The translations under genes and the position numbers were made by a program. From Morella rubra (Eukaryota; Streptophyta; Magnoliopsida; Fagales; Myricaceae), in contig CM025854.1 in assembly GCA_003952965.2 (NCBI GenBank), positions 22,147,459-22,211,458 of the forward strand: a stretch of DNA of 64,000 nucleotides, in the 5' to 3' direction. The notes below the pieces were generated by a model. It was not told the DNA's origin and made no database searches. It saw only the letters and a program-made list of their open reading frames with translations. Positions 49,497 through 61,503 of the stretch are shown piece after piece. Numbering within the stretch: the first letter of the stretch is position 1; the number at the start of each line of letters is the position of its first letter.

Positions 49497-52400
49497 CTAA
49501 AAAGATAATAGATCAGGTTCATGAGCATCGACACAAGACGAAGTAGTTGAGCCATTGTTGATGTAGAAATAACATCCCATGTCTGGTGCATTTCAGTTTT
49601 GACATCTTCAACTAGCGCTTCGGAGTGTTATTAAGGTTGGAAGCTTTCCGCGCCATTCGGGTGGCCTCTAACTCCATTGCAACTTCTTTCATTGTAGGTC
49701 AATCTTTTCCGCTTATGTTCAAGCACCTTTTTGTAAGGGTCGCAACTATAATGATCTCTTCTTCCTCACCTTCCTTTAGAACTCGAATTATCAAGAATAT
49801 CAAACAAATTGCTCTGTTCCACGGAATCGGTGAAATATGCAGCTAAACTTTTGATTTGTTGTGTCCTCATACAAGAGATCGCTTTTTCTCCAATCAAGAG
49901 CTTGGCAAGAACAACACCGAAACTATAAATATCACTCTTTTCAGTATATTGATCTAATCGAAAACATTCAGGGTCCAAGTATCCAAAAGTACCATGCACT
50001 AGTGTGGTCAAATGGGTTTGATCCACAATAATAGATCTTGAAATTCCAAAGTCAGCTACTTTTGCTCTGTACTTATTGTCTAAGAGTATGTTTCTAGACT
50101 TAATGCATCTCGGTGATAAATGGGTAAAGAAACTGATGAGTGTAGGTAAAAGAGAGCTCCTGCAACTTTTGCGGTAATCCATAGCCGCATATCCCATGTC
50201 AATGGATAATCTTCATTTAGGTCATTGAGATATTGAAATCGAGTTCCATTGAGTACGAATTCATAAACTAACAGAGGAATTTTTGTCTCCAAACAACAAC
50301 CAAGCAACTTCACACATTCCTATGATTGATTCGTGAAAGAAGCGCAAGTTCATTGATGAACTCTTTGAGGTTTACTTCATCAATTACCTTGGACTTTTTT
50401 ATTGCAACGATTCTTCCGTCTAATAACATGCCTTTGTAGACAGTGCCTTGTCCTCCATCACCAAGTATTCTATTTTCATTAAACTGATCAGTGGCCTTCT
50501 CCAAATCCTTCAAAGTAAATAAGTTGGGATTCTCAGTATTGTGTTCACTTGAAGATAGTTGCTGAACTAACAACAATCCACCATTCCGTTTGAAGAACTT
50601 CTCTTTGCGTTTAATCATCATCTTTCTTTTTACCACTTTGTATGACAACCATCCACCAACAAGCAAAACTATTAACCCAAGGCCTGTGCTAATACCTGCA
50701 TAACTCAATATAAAGTGGGGGGAAAAGATTACTCTTTGCAAGACTTAAAGGCAAAAGTAATAGTAATTAGATTGAGAATGTAGACTTAAATTAGGAGGTA
50801 CATCTTCTGCATGAATGCATAATACACCTCATCACAAACTATCCTTGCTAAAAACATTTTGATATAAAGAAGCTAGCGGATGCCAAAAATGGGCAGTTAA
50901 TGAGTATGCATGCAGATGAAACAGCATTAAAAGCATTTGGTGCCACCAGTCCAATAAATCAACTGACGATTATTATACACTAGCTAGAAGCATCTCTAGT
51001 GTAGACGGTGATCCTAGAAAATGATTTTTTTTCCCCTTTTTGTCTCCAAGTAAATTATGTTTATAAAAGTTCATGATTGAAGGGGAGTGTGCATAAATCT
51101 TATGTAGTCTTAAAAAATGTAAAATATTATTTTTTGGTATTTCTCTTCTTAAAATTTTAAAATTAAATTAACACAATTTCATAATATTCTTCAAAATTTT
51201 GACCACAAAGTCTTAAGAAGTTTCACCCATGACACTTATATATATATATATACATACGTACCTCTACACTTTGCACCCACATATTGGGCTATATATATGC
51301 ATGCACAATAGTCAAAAGCCAGAGCTTTAACTGTCGTTTGTTTCTGCCTAAAAACCATACCACGTTTGTTTAAATGTAAGAACTCATATACATACCTATA
51401 ACGATGGCCTCAACTGGAAAACCGATGCAGAGGTAAGACCCATCAATATTATGACAACGTTTATTACCACAACGGTAGTTGGCCTCTGCTGGATTTGCGC
51501 ATTCGTCTATATCTGACATTGGAATCACAAACATATGCAGTTAGCATACGGAGAAGAAAGTAATTCATAGAGACTAATAGTACTGCAGCATGCTCTTCTT
51601 TTTAGTTACTTTTTAAGAACCAATAATGCATTAATATGTCTATTTGGTTGATTTAGAATTATATATATTGTTCATCAATATATAGTATAAAAAGAGATAT
51701 AACTTCTAAAGTAGAAATAGAATTCGTTTGCTATGTACCCGCGTAGTGTATTATATGAGATTTGGGTTAGCTTTTTCACAAATTAATTATGTTGGATTGC
51801 TAGCTAGCAGTTGAATTTTTCATTTTACATGTGTCATGATCGTGTTAGAACCCATCACAATATGAGTTCCATTCGAGGCTCTTAAGGAAAGTTCAAAAAC
51901 AAAAATTAAGTATATGAGAAGTTTATTACCTCGACAAACTAGATAGGGATTTCCTTCAAAGCCGTATTGGCAAGAACATGTATACAAATCACGCTGACTC
52001 TCAAAGCCACAAGCGGTTGACCTCTCACGATATTTGGGCGAGTACTTTCCAGTCGCAACTGGAATATTTCGATCAATCCCCCAGTCCAACACCACTGGAA
52101 CGTGGGACATATTTTTGTGAAAGATGTCTGTGAAAGTACGGGCAGTCTCTAACCACGCTTGCTCTACCAAAAATGCATAATTGCAATATCCTGCGTGGGA
52201 ATCTTCGGAGGTATAATTTATTGGTTGTATTTCTGTAATGAATGCATCGAGAGCCAAAGGTATTGTTGTGGTTTGGCAGCAGTTAGTGCCATTGCAACTA
52301 CTTGCATTTATCGGTGCCCTCTTGTTACAGGAAAGTGTCTTGCAGCCGCCGGTTATAGAAGAGCCGTCTGGGGACCTTATTAAGGCAGAGTTGCAACCCA

Positions 52401-52799
52401 TGGCAATGAAACTGTTTCTGAGCAGGGAAAAGTAGAAAGGGCCTTTATCTAACCCCACGTATAGTTTGCTGCTTGTAACATTAACACAACTTCTAAATAT
52501 CGGATAGTTGACCCGGAGTGTTCTGTCTTCTGCGGAAATGTTCAGCGCCTCCAGGTTGAAGCTCCCCGACTGCCAGAAAGCCTTGGAAGAGCCCAGAGAA
52601 CTGTTGCAAGCTATTGCAAATCTACCGTCAAGGTAACATCCAGCTCGTATTCCAAGAGGGTATGGAAATTTGGAATGGTGACTTTCCCGCAGTGATCTTC
52701 ACATGAAGGGTCTTTTGCTAAACTCGCAACAGCTGGTTGCGCAAATGCATTCATTGACTGCAATAATAAAATCATCTGAAACATCATTTGCAGTACCAT
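49497..52799 (-). pseudogene. WAKL copy G: receptor kinase-like pseudogene
   Basis: Exon 1 52799-51940 or so (leader, [12 protein letters not shown], long open ectodomain stretch from 52458 leftward, CSCQYGFEGNPYLVCRG), exon 2 51512-51396 (EGF), exon 3 50695-49497 (membrane helix, [17 protein letters not shown], catalytic and activation loop). Lesions: an 8-base insertion (about 52664-52671) right after CGKVTIP; one C of CC lost near 50313, breaking HRNVVKLLG; two extra bases near 50104 at HRD; an extra base near 49785; and TGA at 49701-49699 in GKDRPTM. The last two are shared with copy B, which marks a common damaged ancestor or conversion. Inactive as a receptor kinase. Confidence 0.85.
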
Positions 52800-52869
52800 C
52801 TTTTGCTGATCTCTATGCACCATGAAGAATTGGGAGTGAGAATTAGCAGCAATGGCCGTTTCCCCACGG

Positions 52870-52877
52870 CTCTTATA
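52870..52877 (-). promoter_or_regulatory. TATA box candidate for WAKL copy G
   Basis: TATAAGAG on the minus strand about 70 bases before the ATG, conserved with B and D. Confidence 0.45.
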
Positions 52878-55848
52878 ACCAGATTCCTTTCCTTCCGATA
52901 TTTCTATAATTAAAATAAAAATAAATACTATTTTCACTCTTCTCAAACTTATTCTTTAAATTATCCGATTTTATACATTACATCTCGAATTATCAATTCT
53001 AGACACGTCATATTTTTTATTAAATTTTTAAATCAAAATAATAATAACATTTTTGACCCAATTTACGTATGTAAGAATATTAATGATAATTTATTTAGCC
53101 AACATAGATATTATTATCTTACTAAGGGTGTAAAGTGTCTAACCATAATAAATTATTAAATGTATCAACGTTGATAATTAAAGATGGAACGTGTACGTGA
53201 TACCACAGTCCAAATAAATTTAAATCATTCATGACGAGTATTGTGAACTTGAGTCCAAAATTGATACCAATGATTATCCTCGGAAGACGCTTTTGAACTT
53301 CGCCGACGGCTAGCGAGGTCCTTTTTATTTGGTGAAGTGAAAACTGTACTTTTATGGTGAATGAATCACGTGAGCGATTAAGGTTGTGGAATTATATATT
53401 TCTTGGTGCACGCCAATTACTAGGGAATTTCAATCCATAAGTGTCGTCACTAGCTACGTGGACTTTTCATTTGGTGAAATAGGAGCACCGCCCATTGGCC
53501 GGAATGGTCGAAGATTGTTTTTTCAAACAAAAATATATATATACTTTTCCGCCGCCAACTACTGTAGAACTTTTATAATTTATACACGTTTGAAATATTG
53601 TACTAAAATATTATTGCAGCTTTTGTCTTTTTGTTTTCAATAGAATAAAAATTGACTTTAAAAAAAATAAAATAACAATTATGCCTTAAAGATAATATAT
53701 TATTTAATTTTTTTAATCGCATAATCATTATAATTATGTCTCAAACATATAATTATGGTATAAAGTGTACAACATATAATAGTTCGTGAGTAAGAAATAT
53801 TTTTTTATTTTTAAGTTAGAAATAAAAGAAGACTTACAAAGTTAGATATCCAATAGAGGAAAAAAAAAAATCCTAATTGTATGTCTAATATAAACTAGCT
53901 GCTGAACTAAATTAGTACATAATTATCAAAGTAATTTCTATCAATTTTTCGATTAAATTAAACGAAAATTAATTTTTTTTAAATGAAATGATGATTATAT
54001 CTTTAAAAATTCAAAAAATACGTTGCATTTGAAAAGGATAATCATCATTATGATTTATAAAAAGTTAATTTCCATCTAATTTAATAAAAAAAATAGATTG
54101 AAAGTATAGTATATTAAAAATGAATACTTCGTAAATGCAAATGTCTCCGACACGATGATTTAGTATATAAAATATAACATTTATAAAATTTATTTGGATT
54201 AAAAGTGTATTTTTTTCTTTAAAAAAAAAAACAATCTTCAAGCTTTGCGCAGTCCATGTAGCTAGTGGCCTAGCGGCCGACAATTGGATTGAAATTGCCT
54301 AATGCCTAGTAGGCGTGCACTCGGGTTTGCTTCACTTTATATAGGGTGGGGAAGCACAGAACACCGATAAATAATTCCTTAACCTTTACCACTCACGTTT
54401 TTCACATAGAGGTACACTTTCCACTCCACCAAATAAAAGGACCAGCTAGCGATCGGCGAAATTCAAAAGCATCTTCGGAGAACATTCATTGTTTTCAATT
54501 GAGGACTCGATTTCTCACCGGTCATAAAAGCATCTACCTAACCTTTTTTTTTTTTTTTTTTTTCCTTTTAAACTTAGAAATGATGGAAGACTTACACGGT
54601 TGGATATCAAAAATAGGAAATACGAAAATAAAATCCTAACTATAACTCTAATCTAAACCAGCAGTCAAATCAAATTAGTGGACCCAACAAGGGATCGAAA
54701 TATCACTCTATTCCGTGTGGGCCGAAGGAGCGGTAACAGGAGTCAGGACATAGCAAGACTCTGGCTGCCGAAACCCTCTAGGACTAGTAGTGAAAGCGAA
54801 CTTCCAAAAGGAAAACGTCAACAACCAAGACAAAATAATAGCGTGCCAAGAAAAAAAAAAAAAAAAAGACAAAATAATAGCGTATGCTTCACGTTCAGTG
54901 GACATTAATGAGATGTTTTCTTGCAGAAAATTCCACGCGGAAAAGACTGGTTCAACATTTATGGTGGAAAAGGATCGTGGATGTTGAATCTTCTGGTCTT
55001 AATCCTGCAATTCCAAATGTTTGAATCTTACTATAAACATCAACACTAGAGATTTTTTGCGTCAATTAGCGTGTTCCTCTTCTTGAATGCTTTGTGTCAA
55101 TTATATAGCGTATCATTTATTTTCGTGAAATGCTAATTCAAACCTGAGACTAATTGTTCAGATTTTACTGATTGATCAGGCGGCTTGGTGGATCATGTGC
55201 GCCATAGCATTTGGTGCAGATATATAGAGCCCATATCACGGAGAGACTGCCAAGGTTTTCGAAGGCTTGAGCATTTCAGGTCCACAACGTCTCTTTCAGA
55301 CGAATTAACACCCAATTTTCACCTGGCTGGAAACTTGCTTTGGGCATAAAGAAGCTAATGCTTCTGATGCCTGTTTCTGTCCTTGGCATTATTTACAGAC
55401 TCAAACTGGTTGGACATAAAGGTGGCTGATCAGGTCCTTGCAGCTTTGCCTTTTTGAACAAGTTGATCACTAGATCTTTATCCCGTAAGATCAAAAGGGT
55501 AAAGGCGAGCAAGCGGTAAGATATAAAGAGGAACTGATTGTTGCTTTTACCATTGATTCTCATGGGACTGCTGCGGGAATGCAGAGGAGGACGTAATTTG
55601 CTGGAATTTAGAGGACCAGAAACTTTGTTGTAATTTAGGTTTGAGGCCCCGCGCATAAAACAGAAGTGGATAAAACCAAGATTGATATTTCCTCTAGCTC
55701 ATTCTCATACATGATCATGAGCCATTACATAATGTAAATCCATGCGCAGAGATATATTTATTAAATTGTTGGTATGAAAAGAGCAAATTATGCAGCCTAC
55801 AGGATGGAATTAAACATGAAATACTAGAACAAAAGTCTCCTTGCTAGC
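52878..55848. other. Spacer between WAKL copies G and H
   Basis: AT-rich promoter DNA of G followed by 3' flanking DNA of H. It is the least interrupted version of this spacer: it lacks the Mutator-like element, the poly(A) retroposon and CACTA element IV found in the D-E unit, and shows empty sites near 53625, 54800 and 55494. A T-run of about 20 bases lies near 54545. No gene is seen. Confidence 0.6.
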
Positions 55849-58800
55849 TCACCCTGATTTAAAGGATAATAATGGCTGTAAGGCTATGCCACCATCCGCA
55901 CCTGACATTGATGATGTAGAAAGAACATCCCACTGCTCGTGCATTTCAATTCTATCATCTTCTGTCACTTCATTGTTTTGCTGATCATTTGGAGCTTTTC
56001 GCAACATTTGAATTCCCTCCAACTCCACTGAGACTTCTTTCATCTTAGGTCGCTTCTTCCCGTTCAAGTTTAAGCATCTGTTTGCGAGGTTAGCAACTGC
56101 AATGATCTCTTGTTTCTCTGCTTCTTTCAAAACTCGCTTATCAAGAATGTCAAACAAGTTGTTCTCTTCCATTGAGTGAATAAAATATGTGGCTAAACTC
56201 TTGTCTTGTAGTGTCCTTGATGAAGAGATTGCTTTTTCCCCAGTTAAAAGCTCAGCAAGAACAACACCAAAACTATAGACATCACTCTTTTCTGTGAATT
56301 GGCTGGATTGAAAATACTCAGGATCTAAATATCCCAAAGTGCCATAAACTATAGTGGTCAAGTGTGTCTGTTCGATAGCAATGGACCTTGAAGTTCCAAA
56401 ATCTGCTATTTTTGCTCTGTACTTATCATCTAGGAGTATGTTTGTGGACTTGATATCTCGATGAAAAATAGGTGATGAAGCCGCTGAATGTAAGTAAAAG
56501 AGAGCTCTTGCAACTTCTGTGGCAATTCTTAAGCGCATATCCCATGTCACTGGAAACTCCTCATTCTCGCCATTCAAATATTGGGAAAGAGTTCCATTGG
56601 GAATGAATTCATAAACTAACAAAGGAACTTCAGTCTCCAAACAACAACCAAGCAGCTTAACGATGTTCCTATGATTAATTTGAGACAGAATGACAACTTC
56701 GTTAATGAATTCTTGAAGCTTTCCTTCATCAATTAGCTTGGATTTTTTCACTGCAACATCCTTCCATCTGTTAACATGCCCTTATAAACAGTGCCTTGTC
56801 CTCCTTGACCGAGTACTCTATTCGCATTGAAGTGGTCGGTTGCCTTCTCCAAATCCTTTGAACTAAACAATTTGGTGTGCTCCACAACGCCTTCACTTGA
56901 AGATAATTGTTGTTGCAATAGTAGTCCACCATTTCGTTTGAAGAACTTCTCCTTAGCCTTAATCATCTTCCTTTTCTTTAGTAGTTTAAATGAAAACCAT
57001 CCACCAATGATCATAAGTAATGCCCCAAGGCTTGTGCCAATACCTGCATGCTCGAGTCCATGAAATAGGAAACGATTAGCACTCCTTGCCGTAGTAAAAA
57101 GTATATCAAACATTTCAATTGAGGGAGACATCTCCTTATAAAAGGCTTAATAAAGATCTTGTGCGTAAGGACGTATGTAATTAAATATATTAATTGAATA
57201 ACGCCAGTACGCACTCTAAAGGAGTGAAATATATGTTATAGTGAGGGAACGAAACTATTAAATAGAGAAGAACGTACTTTGAGGCTTCAACGAGTTCAGT
57301 ATTATATCTGAAAACTAAGTAAATATATCGTACATACTTAAAGCTGCTCTCTGCGATCAGCCAATCGCAAACGAATTTTCTTTAGGTGCACTTGTCCATT
57401 TTTAAACACTCGGATATTAATGTTGACATGTCAGCATATTCCATCAATGGATTAATAGAGGTGTGGACAGAAGGACCCTGGCCTGTATATCATATTGACG
57501 ATCACAGGAACCAAATCGTTGCAATTGGAACCACAAAGAGATCAATTTGTAACAAAGTGAAACTACAGGCCTGAGAAAAAGATCTTGGAAAATAGAATAG
57601 GAAGGACGTCAAAGTCTTCCCGAGTTTTTTCTTTTCAACACACCAAGCCTTACGGTGTCGAAAACGTGAGGCTTTGAGGCCTGAGAGGGTCTCAAGCACT
57701 ACTGCGCATTGGTCCAAACAGAACACTAATTGGTGTATGATATAGGGAAAAGAACATTGACATTTTCTCTCCTTAAATGGCTCCTATTTTTTTGGTAAGT
57801 ATGGAAAATGATGCAGATTCCTACAATCCTACTTATTAGTACTTCAATTATCTGCAATTATATATACAAAATGCTTAATATATATGAAGTTGAATCTCTT
57901 GACAACATTGATGGTTTCATCAGATATGGAAAAGTAGGAAGACGTACCTATAATTATGTCCACAACTAGGGGACGGAGACAGCGGTAATCGCCACGAGTA
58001 TTTTTACAGCGTTTGCTACCACAAGGATTGCGGCCGCCTTTTGGGTCTTCGCATTCGTCAATATCTGAAATTGCAATGACAAACAGATCAAACTAGGACA
58101 CTAATACGACATATAATGAATTAATGAACCGTCCAAAAACAGACAGGTTTTCGGATTTCCCCCAGCTGTGCATCTGCATGCACGTCATTAACATGTCATG
58201 CTGGGCCCGGTAGTTTAATGGAAGAGGCAAATTAAAGATTATGGGTGTAGTTACTTAAATTAAATGTTCAAGAGGGTACGGTAAATGGTAACAACTAGAA
58301 GAGGCTAGATATGTATGATGTAATTTTTTTTTTTTTAAAAGACAAATAAAATTGAGACTTCGTAAAATAAGTACATCGATCAGTGCTGTGAATGATTAGT
58401 ATAATGATTCATTCACATAGAACTCCACTTTTGTCCAAGCTTCCATTAACCAGTTTTTTCTTTTTTTTTTTTTTCTTTTTGTGGGGCAAGTGATAATTAG
58501 CATAGAAATATGCCAAACAAGACAAATACAAAGAAGAGAGACAAATAATAAAGTCAAAACTTTGACTCAGAAAATAGAACCAGATGGAATGAAGCTGGGA
58601 TAGAGAAGTTTACCTTGACATCCTCCAGGGAGAAAGGGATTTCCTTCATACCCGCTTACGCAATAACAGGAGTAGAAAGTGTTACGGTAAGTGTAATTAG
58701 TGCTACTACTACGTCTGTAACAACTAAATTCCCGGTCCCGCGCCAGAGTGCTACCTGCACTGGCATATAGTGACTCGCGTAAGGTTGGATTGATTCCCCA

Positions 58801-59550
58801 TTCCAATACCACTGGAACGTAGGAAGGCTGAAGTAGTGGGTTTGACGTTGTGAAATTGTTCTGGGAGAACCAAAGTCGGTCCACCAAGAATGCGAACTTG
58901 CATCCGCCGCTGTTTTCCTCGGGTTTTGCTGGCCTTATGGTCGTGGTGAATCGAACGAGACCAGAAGGGATTGCGTTTAAGTCGCAGTAGCAGTTATCAC
59001 TGTGGTTGCAACTGCTTGAATTTGTCGATGTACTACTGTTCGTACAATTAATAGGGTCGGTAGTGCACCCTCCATATATGACTCTCTCATCGACGGACGT
59101 CATTAAGGCTAAGTTGTCGCAACCCATTGCAACGAAGCTGTTGTTGATGTCATCGAAGAGAAAAGGACTTCCTTCTAAACTGTGAAGTCGTTTACTCGCT
59201 GACTCATTATAACTAGTGCCACAAGTTCGAAGGATGGGAAAATTTACGCGAACTGTGCTTCCTCGTGAGTAAGGACTAGAGTCTTCTATTTGAATCTCCA
59301 GCACCTCCAGCGGCTTCCGGGCATTAGGGATCAGCCTCCTCAAGTAAGGTCTGGCAGTGGAAGGGTCCGAAGAGTTTTCATCACAAACTATCTCAAACCA
59401 ATCATCAAGGTAGCAACCAGCTCCTATTCCAAAAGGGTATTTGATGGTGACATTCCCACACTCTGCTCGACACGTGCTGTTTATAACATCTGTTGCTCCT
59501 GCAAATGAACACAATAACAAAATGATTGGAAACACCAATCTCACTGCCAT
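55849..59550 (-). CDS. WAKL copy H: wall-associated receptor kinase-like, one base from intact
   Basis: Plasma-membrane receptor kinase of the wall-associated kinase-like family, presumed to sense cell-wall pectin fragments. Exon 1 59550-58614 is fully open: signal peptide, [20 protein letters not shown], Cys-rich galacturonan-binding-type domain, [17 protein letters not shown]. Exon 2 58064-57948 is an intact EGF exon ([15 protein letters not shown]). Exon 3 57043-55849 holds the membrane helix [16 protein letters not shown] and kinase motifs [28 protein letters not shown] (RD type), [19 protein letters not shown], ending FKSG. Exon joins keep phase. The one fault is near 56757: AA reads as A compared with copy E, which shifts the frame just before the catalytic Lys of VAVKK. 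If that base is an assembly error, this is the only functional receptor gene of the array. If it is real, this is a very recent pseudogene. Confidence 0.82.
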
Positions 59551-59621
59551 CTCTCTCTCTCTTTCTTCTTTGATGATGATAATGTATGTGACTTTGAAGC
59601 AGCGAAGCCCAGGCCTCAGGT

Positions 59622-59628
59622 CTTTATA
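59622..59628 (-). promoter_or_regulatory. TATA box candidate for WAKL copy H
   Basis: TATAAAG on the minus strand about 72 bases before the ATG, conserved with copy E, followed on the sense strand by a GA-rich leader (59551-59575). Confidence 0.5.
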
Positions 59629-59899
59629 ATGATAATGAGATTCTCATGCATCAGGTATTTCTGTGGAAGTTGCCTAGAAGCTGGTCAAAGCGTGATCCAT
59701 CGTCTAGTTTGGTTGCCTTTGTTGACCCGTGATTATGATATGTTGCCTAACTCACAATTGTCACGATAATTTCAATTGCGAATTTGTCAAAAGGAGAATG
59801 AGAGGAAAAGTACTGTGTTCTAGACCCGACCACGTATATGTAATGAGTGGGTAGTCAGGCCTAACCCCTATCCTAATCTTGTATGCCTTTCACTACAAA

Positions 59900-60520
59900 A
59901 AAACAGATCTATAGGCGGTCTTTTTAGCAGCAGTCGCTAAAACCGCCGCTAAAGGGTGTTTTTAGCGGCGTTTTGCAAAAAAGCCACTAAATGGGGTCTA
60001 TAGCGGCGGTCTTTTTAGCGGCGGTCAGTGACCGTTGCTATAGACCCCCTTTAGCAGTTTTTTTGCAAAACGCCTCTAAAGGTGGTACCTTTAGCGGCGG
60101 TCAGTGACCGCCGCTATAGACCCCTTTAGCTGCGTTTTTTTGCAAAACGCCGCTAAAGGTGGTACCTTTAGCGGCGGTCTTTATAGCGGCGGTCAGTGAC
60201 TGCCGCTATAGACCCCCTTTAGCTGCTTTTTTTTGCAAAACGCTGCTAAAGGTGGTACCCTATAGCGGTGGTCATAGTGACCGCCGTTATATACCTAAAA
60301 CTTCGGGATCTATAACAGCGGTCTCCCTGCCCGCCGCTATAGGGTTCTGTTTCAGCGGCGTTTGCGTCGGCAAACGCTGCTAAAAAAATTGGGTCTATAG
60401 CGGCGGTCATGCCGACCGCTGCTATAGACCCCACATTCAGCGGCGTTTGCGTCTGCAAACGCCGCTGAAAATTAACCTATAGCAGCGGTTGTATGTTGAC
60501 CGCCGCTATAGGTATAAGAT
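59900..60520. repeat. Subterminal palindromic repeat array of CACTA element III
   Basis: Repeated blocks of AGCGGCGGTC...GACCGCCGCTATAGACC and TTTTGCAAAACGCCGCTAAAGG, many forming perfect or near-perfect inverted repeats with a TCAGTGA centre. The same motifs recur at 63720-64000 and in elements I and II. Such repeats are the usual binding sites for CACTA transposase accessory protein. Confidence 0.8.
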
Positions 60521-61503
60521 CAAATTTTTTTTTTTAATTAGTTGTAATTTTTTTAATGTTTTTAATTATGTTAAATATTATTGTATTTATGTTAATATAT
60601 AATTTAGTTTAGTCATGTATGTGGAAAATTTTAATTTAAAGACATACTTAATAAAATATGAAGTTAGAGAGAGTGTTATGAACTATGAAATAATGAAGTT
60701 TGTCATGTATTTGAAAAATTTTAATTTAAGGGACCTACTTAATGAAATATGAAATTAGAAAGAGTGTTGTGAAAATTAAAATTTTTATATGGTCTTAGAG
60801 ACTATAATTTAGTCATTAGGTAGATACATATATATAAAGTACTTAGGTTAATTAGCACATATAAATTATATAATAAACACATACTTTTAAATTATAAGTA
60901 TTATATATTATTACTCCAACCTATTTTAATTAAGATTATTATACTAATTATAAAATATAAAGAATGTACATTGGTATGTATTTAATACTAAGTATAAAAT
61001 TTTTAAATACTATTACAATTTACAACTGATTTTAATTTACTAAAAACACATAACTACAAAATATAACTTATTATTAAAAAATTTGAAAAACTACAAATTA
61101 GAAAAAAAAAATTAAAAAAAAAAAAGCTTTGAAAGCCTCTGCTCCCGTGAAAACTCCCCCCCCCCTCATTTCCTTTCCCTTCCCTTCCCGAACCGCGCGA
61201 AATCCCCCCTTCCCGCCCAGCCCCGCCGAATTCCCCTTTCCCCTCTCCCTCTCCCTCTCTCTCTCTCTCTCTCTAAGTCTCCCTTTGAAAAATCTCTCAC
61301 TCTATCTCTCCCTCTCCCTCTCCCTCCGGCTCTCAGCCTCTCTCTCTCACTCCCTCTCAGCTCCTCCTCCGGCGACCGGAAGCCCACCGTCGACCGAAAC
61401 CCAGGGGCTTCCACCGGCAACCGGCCTCTCTCTCTCAGTAGCCACTAGCCTCTCTTTCTCTCTCTCGGGCTCTCTCTCTCAGCTGCCCAGCGTCGATTGC
61501 TAG
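60521..61503. other. AT-rich stretch and CT-rich tract inside CACTA element III
   Basis: 60521-61110 is very AT-rich with no gene. 61140-61490 is pyrimidine-rich with (CT)n runs and resembles a plant 5' UTR or promoter leader. The open frames across it are Ser/Leu/Pro-rich products of composition. It ends at the acceptor TGCTAG in front of the first CesA exon, so it may have been brought together with the captured exons. Confidence 0.45.

Noticed and set aside
61129..61503. Ser/Leu/Pro-rich open frame and its Arg/Glu-rich antisense
   Set aside because: Explained by the CT-rich tract. It is more like a leader than coding sequence.
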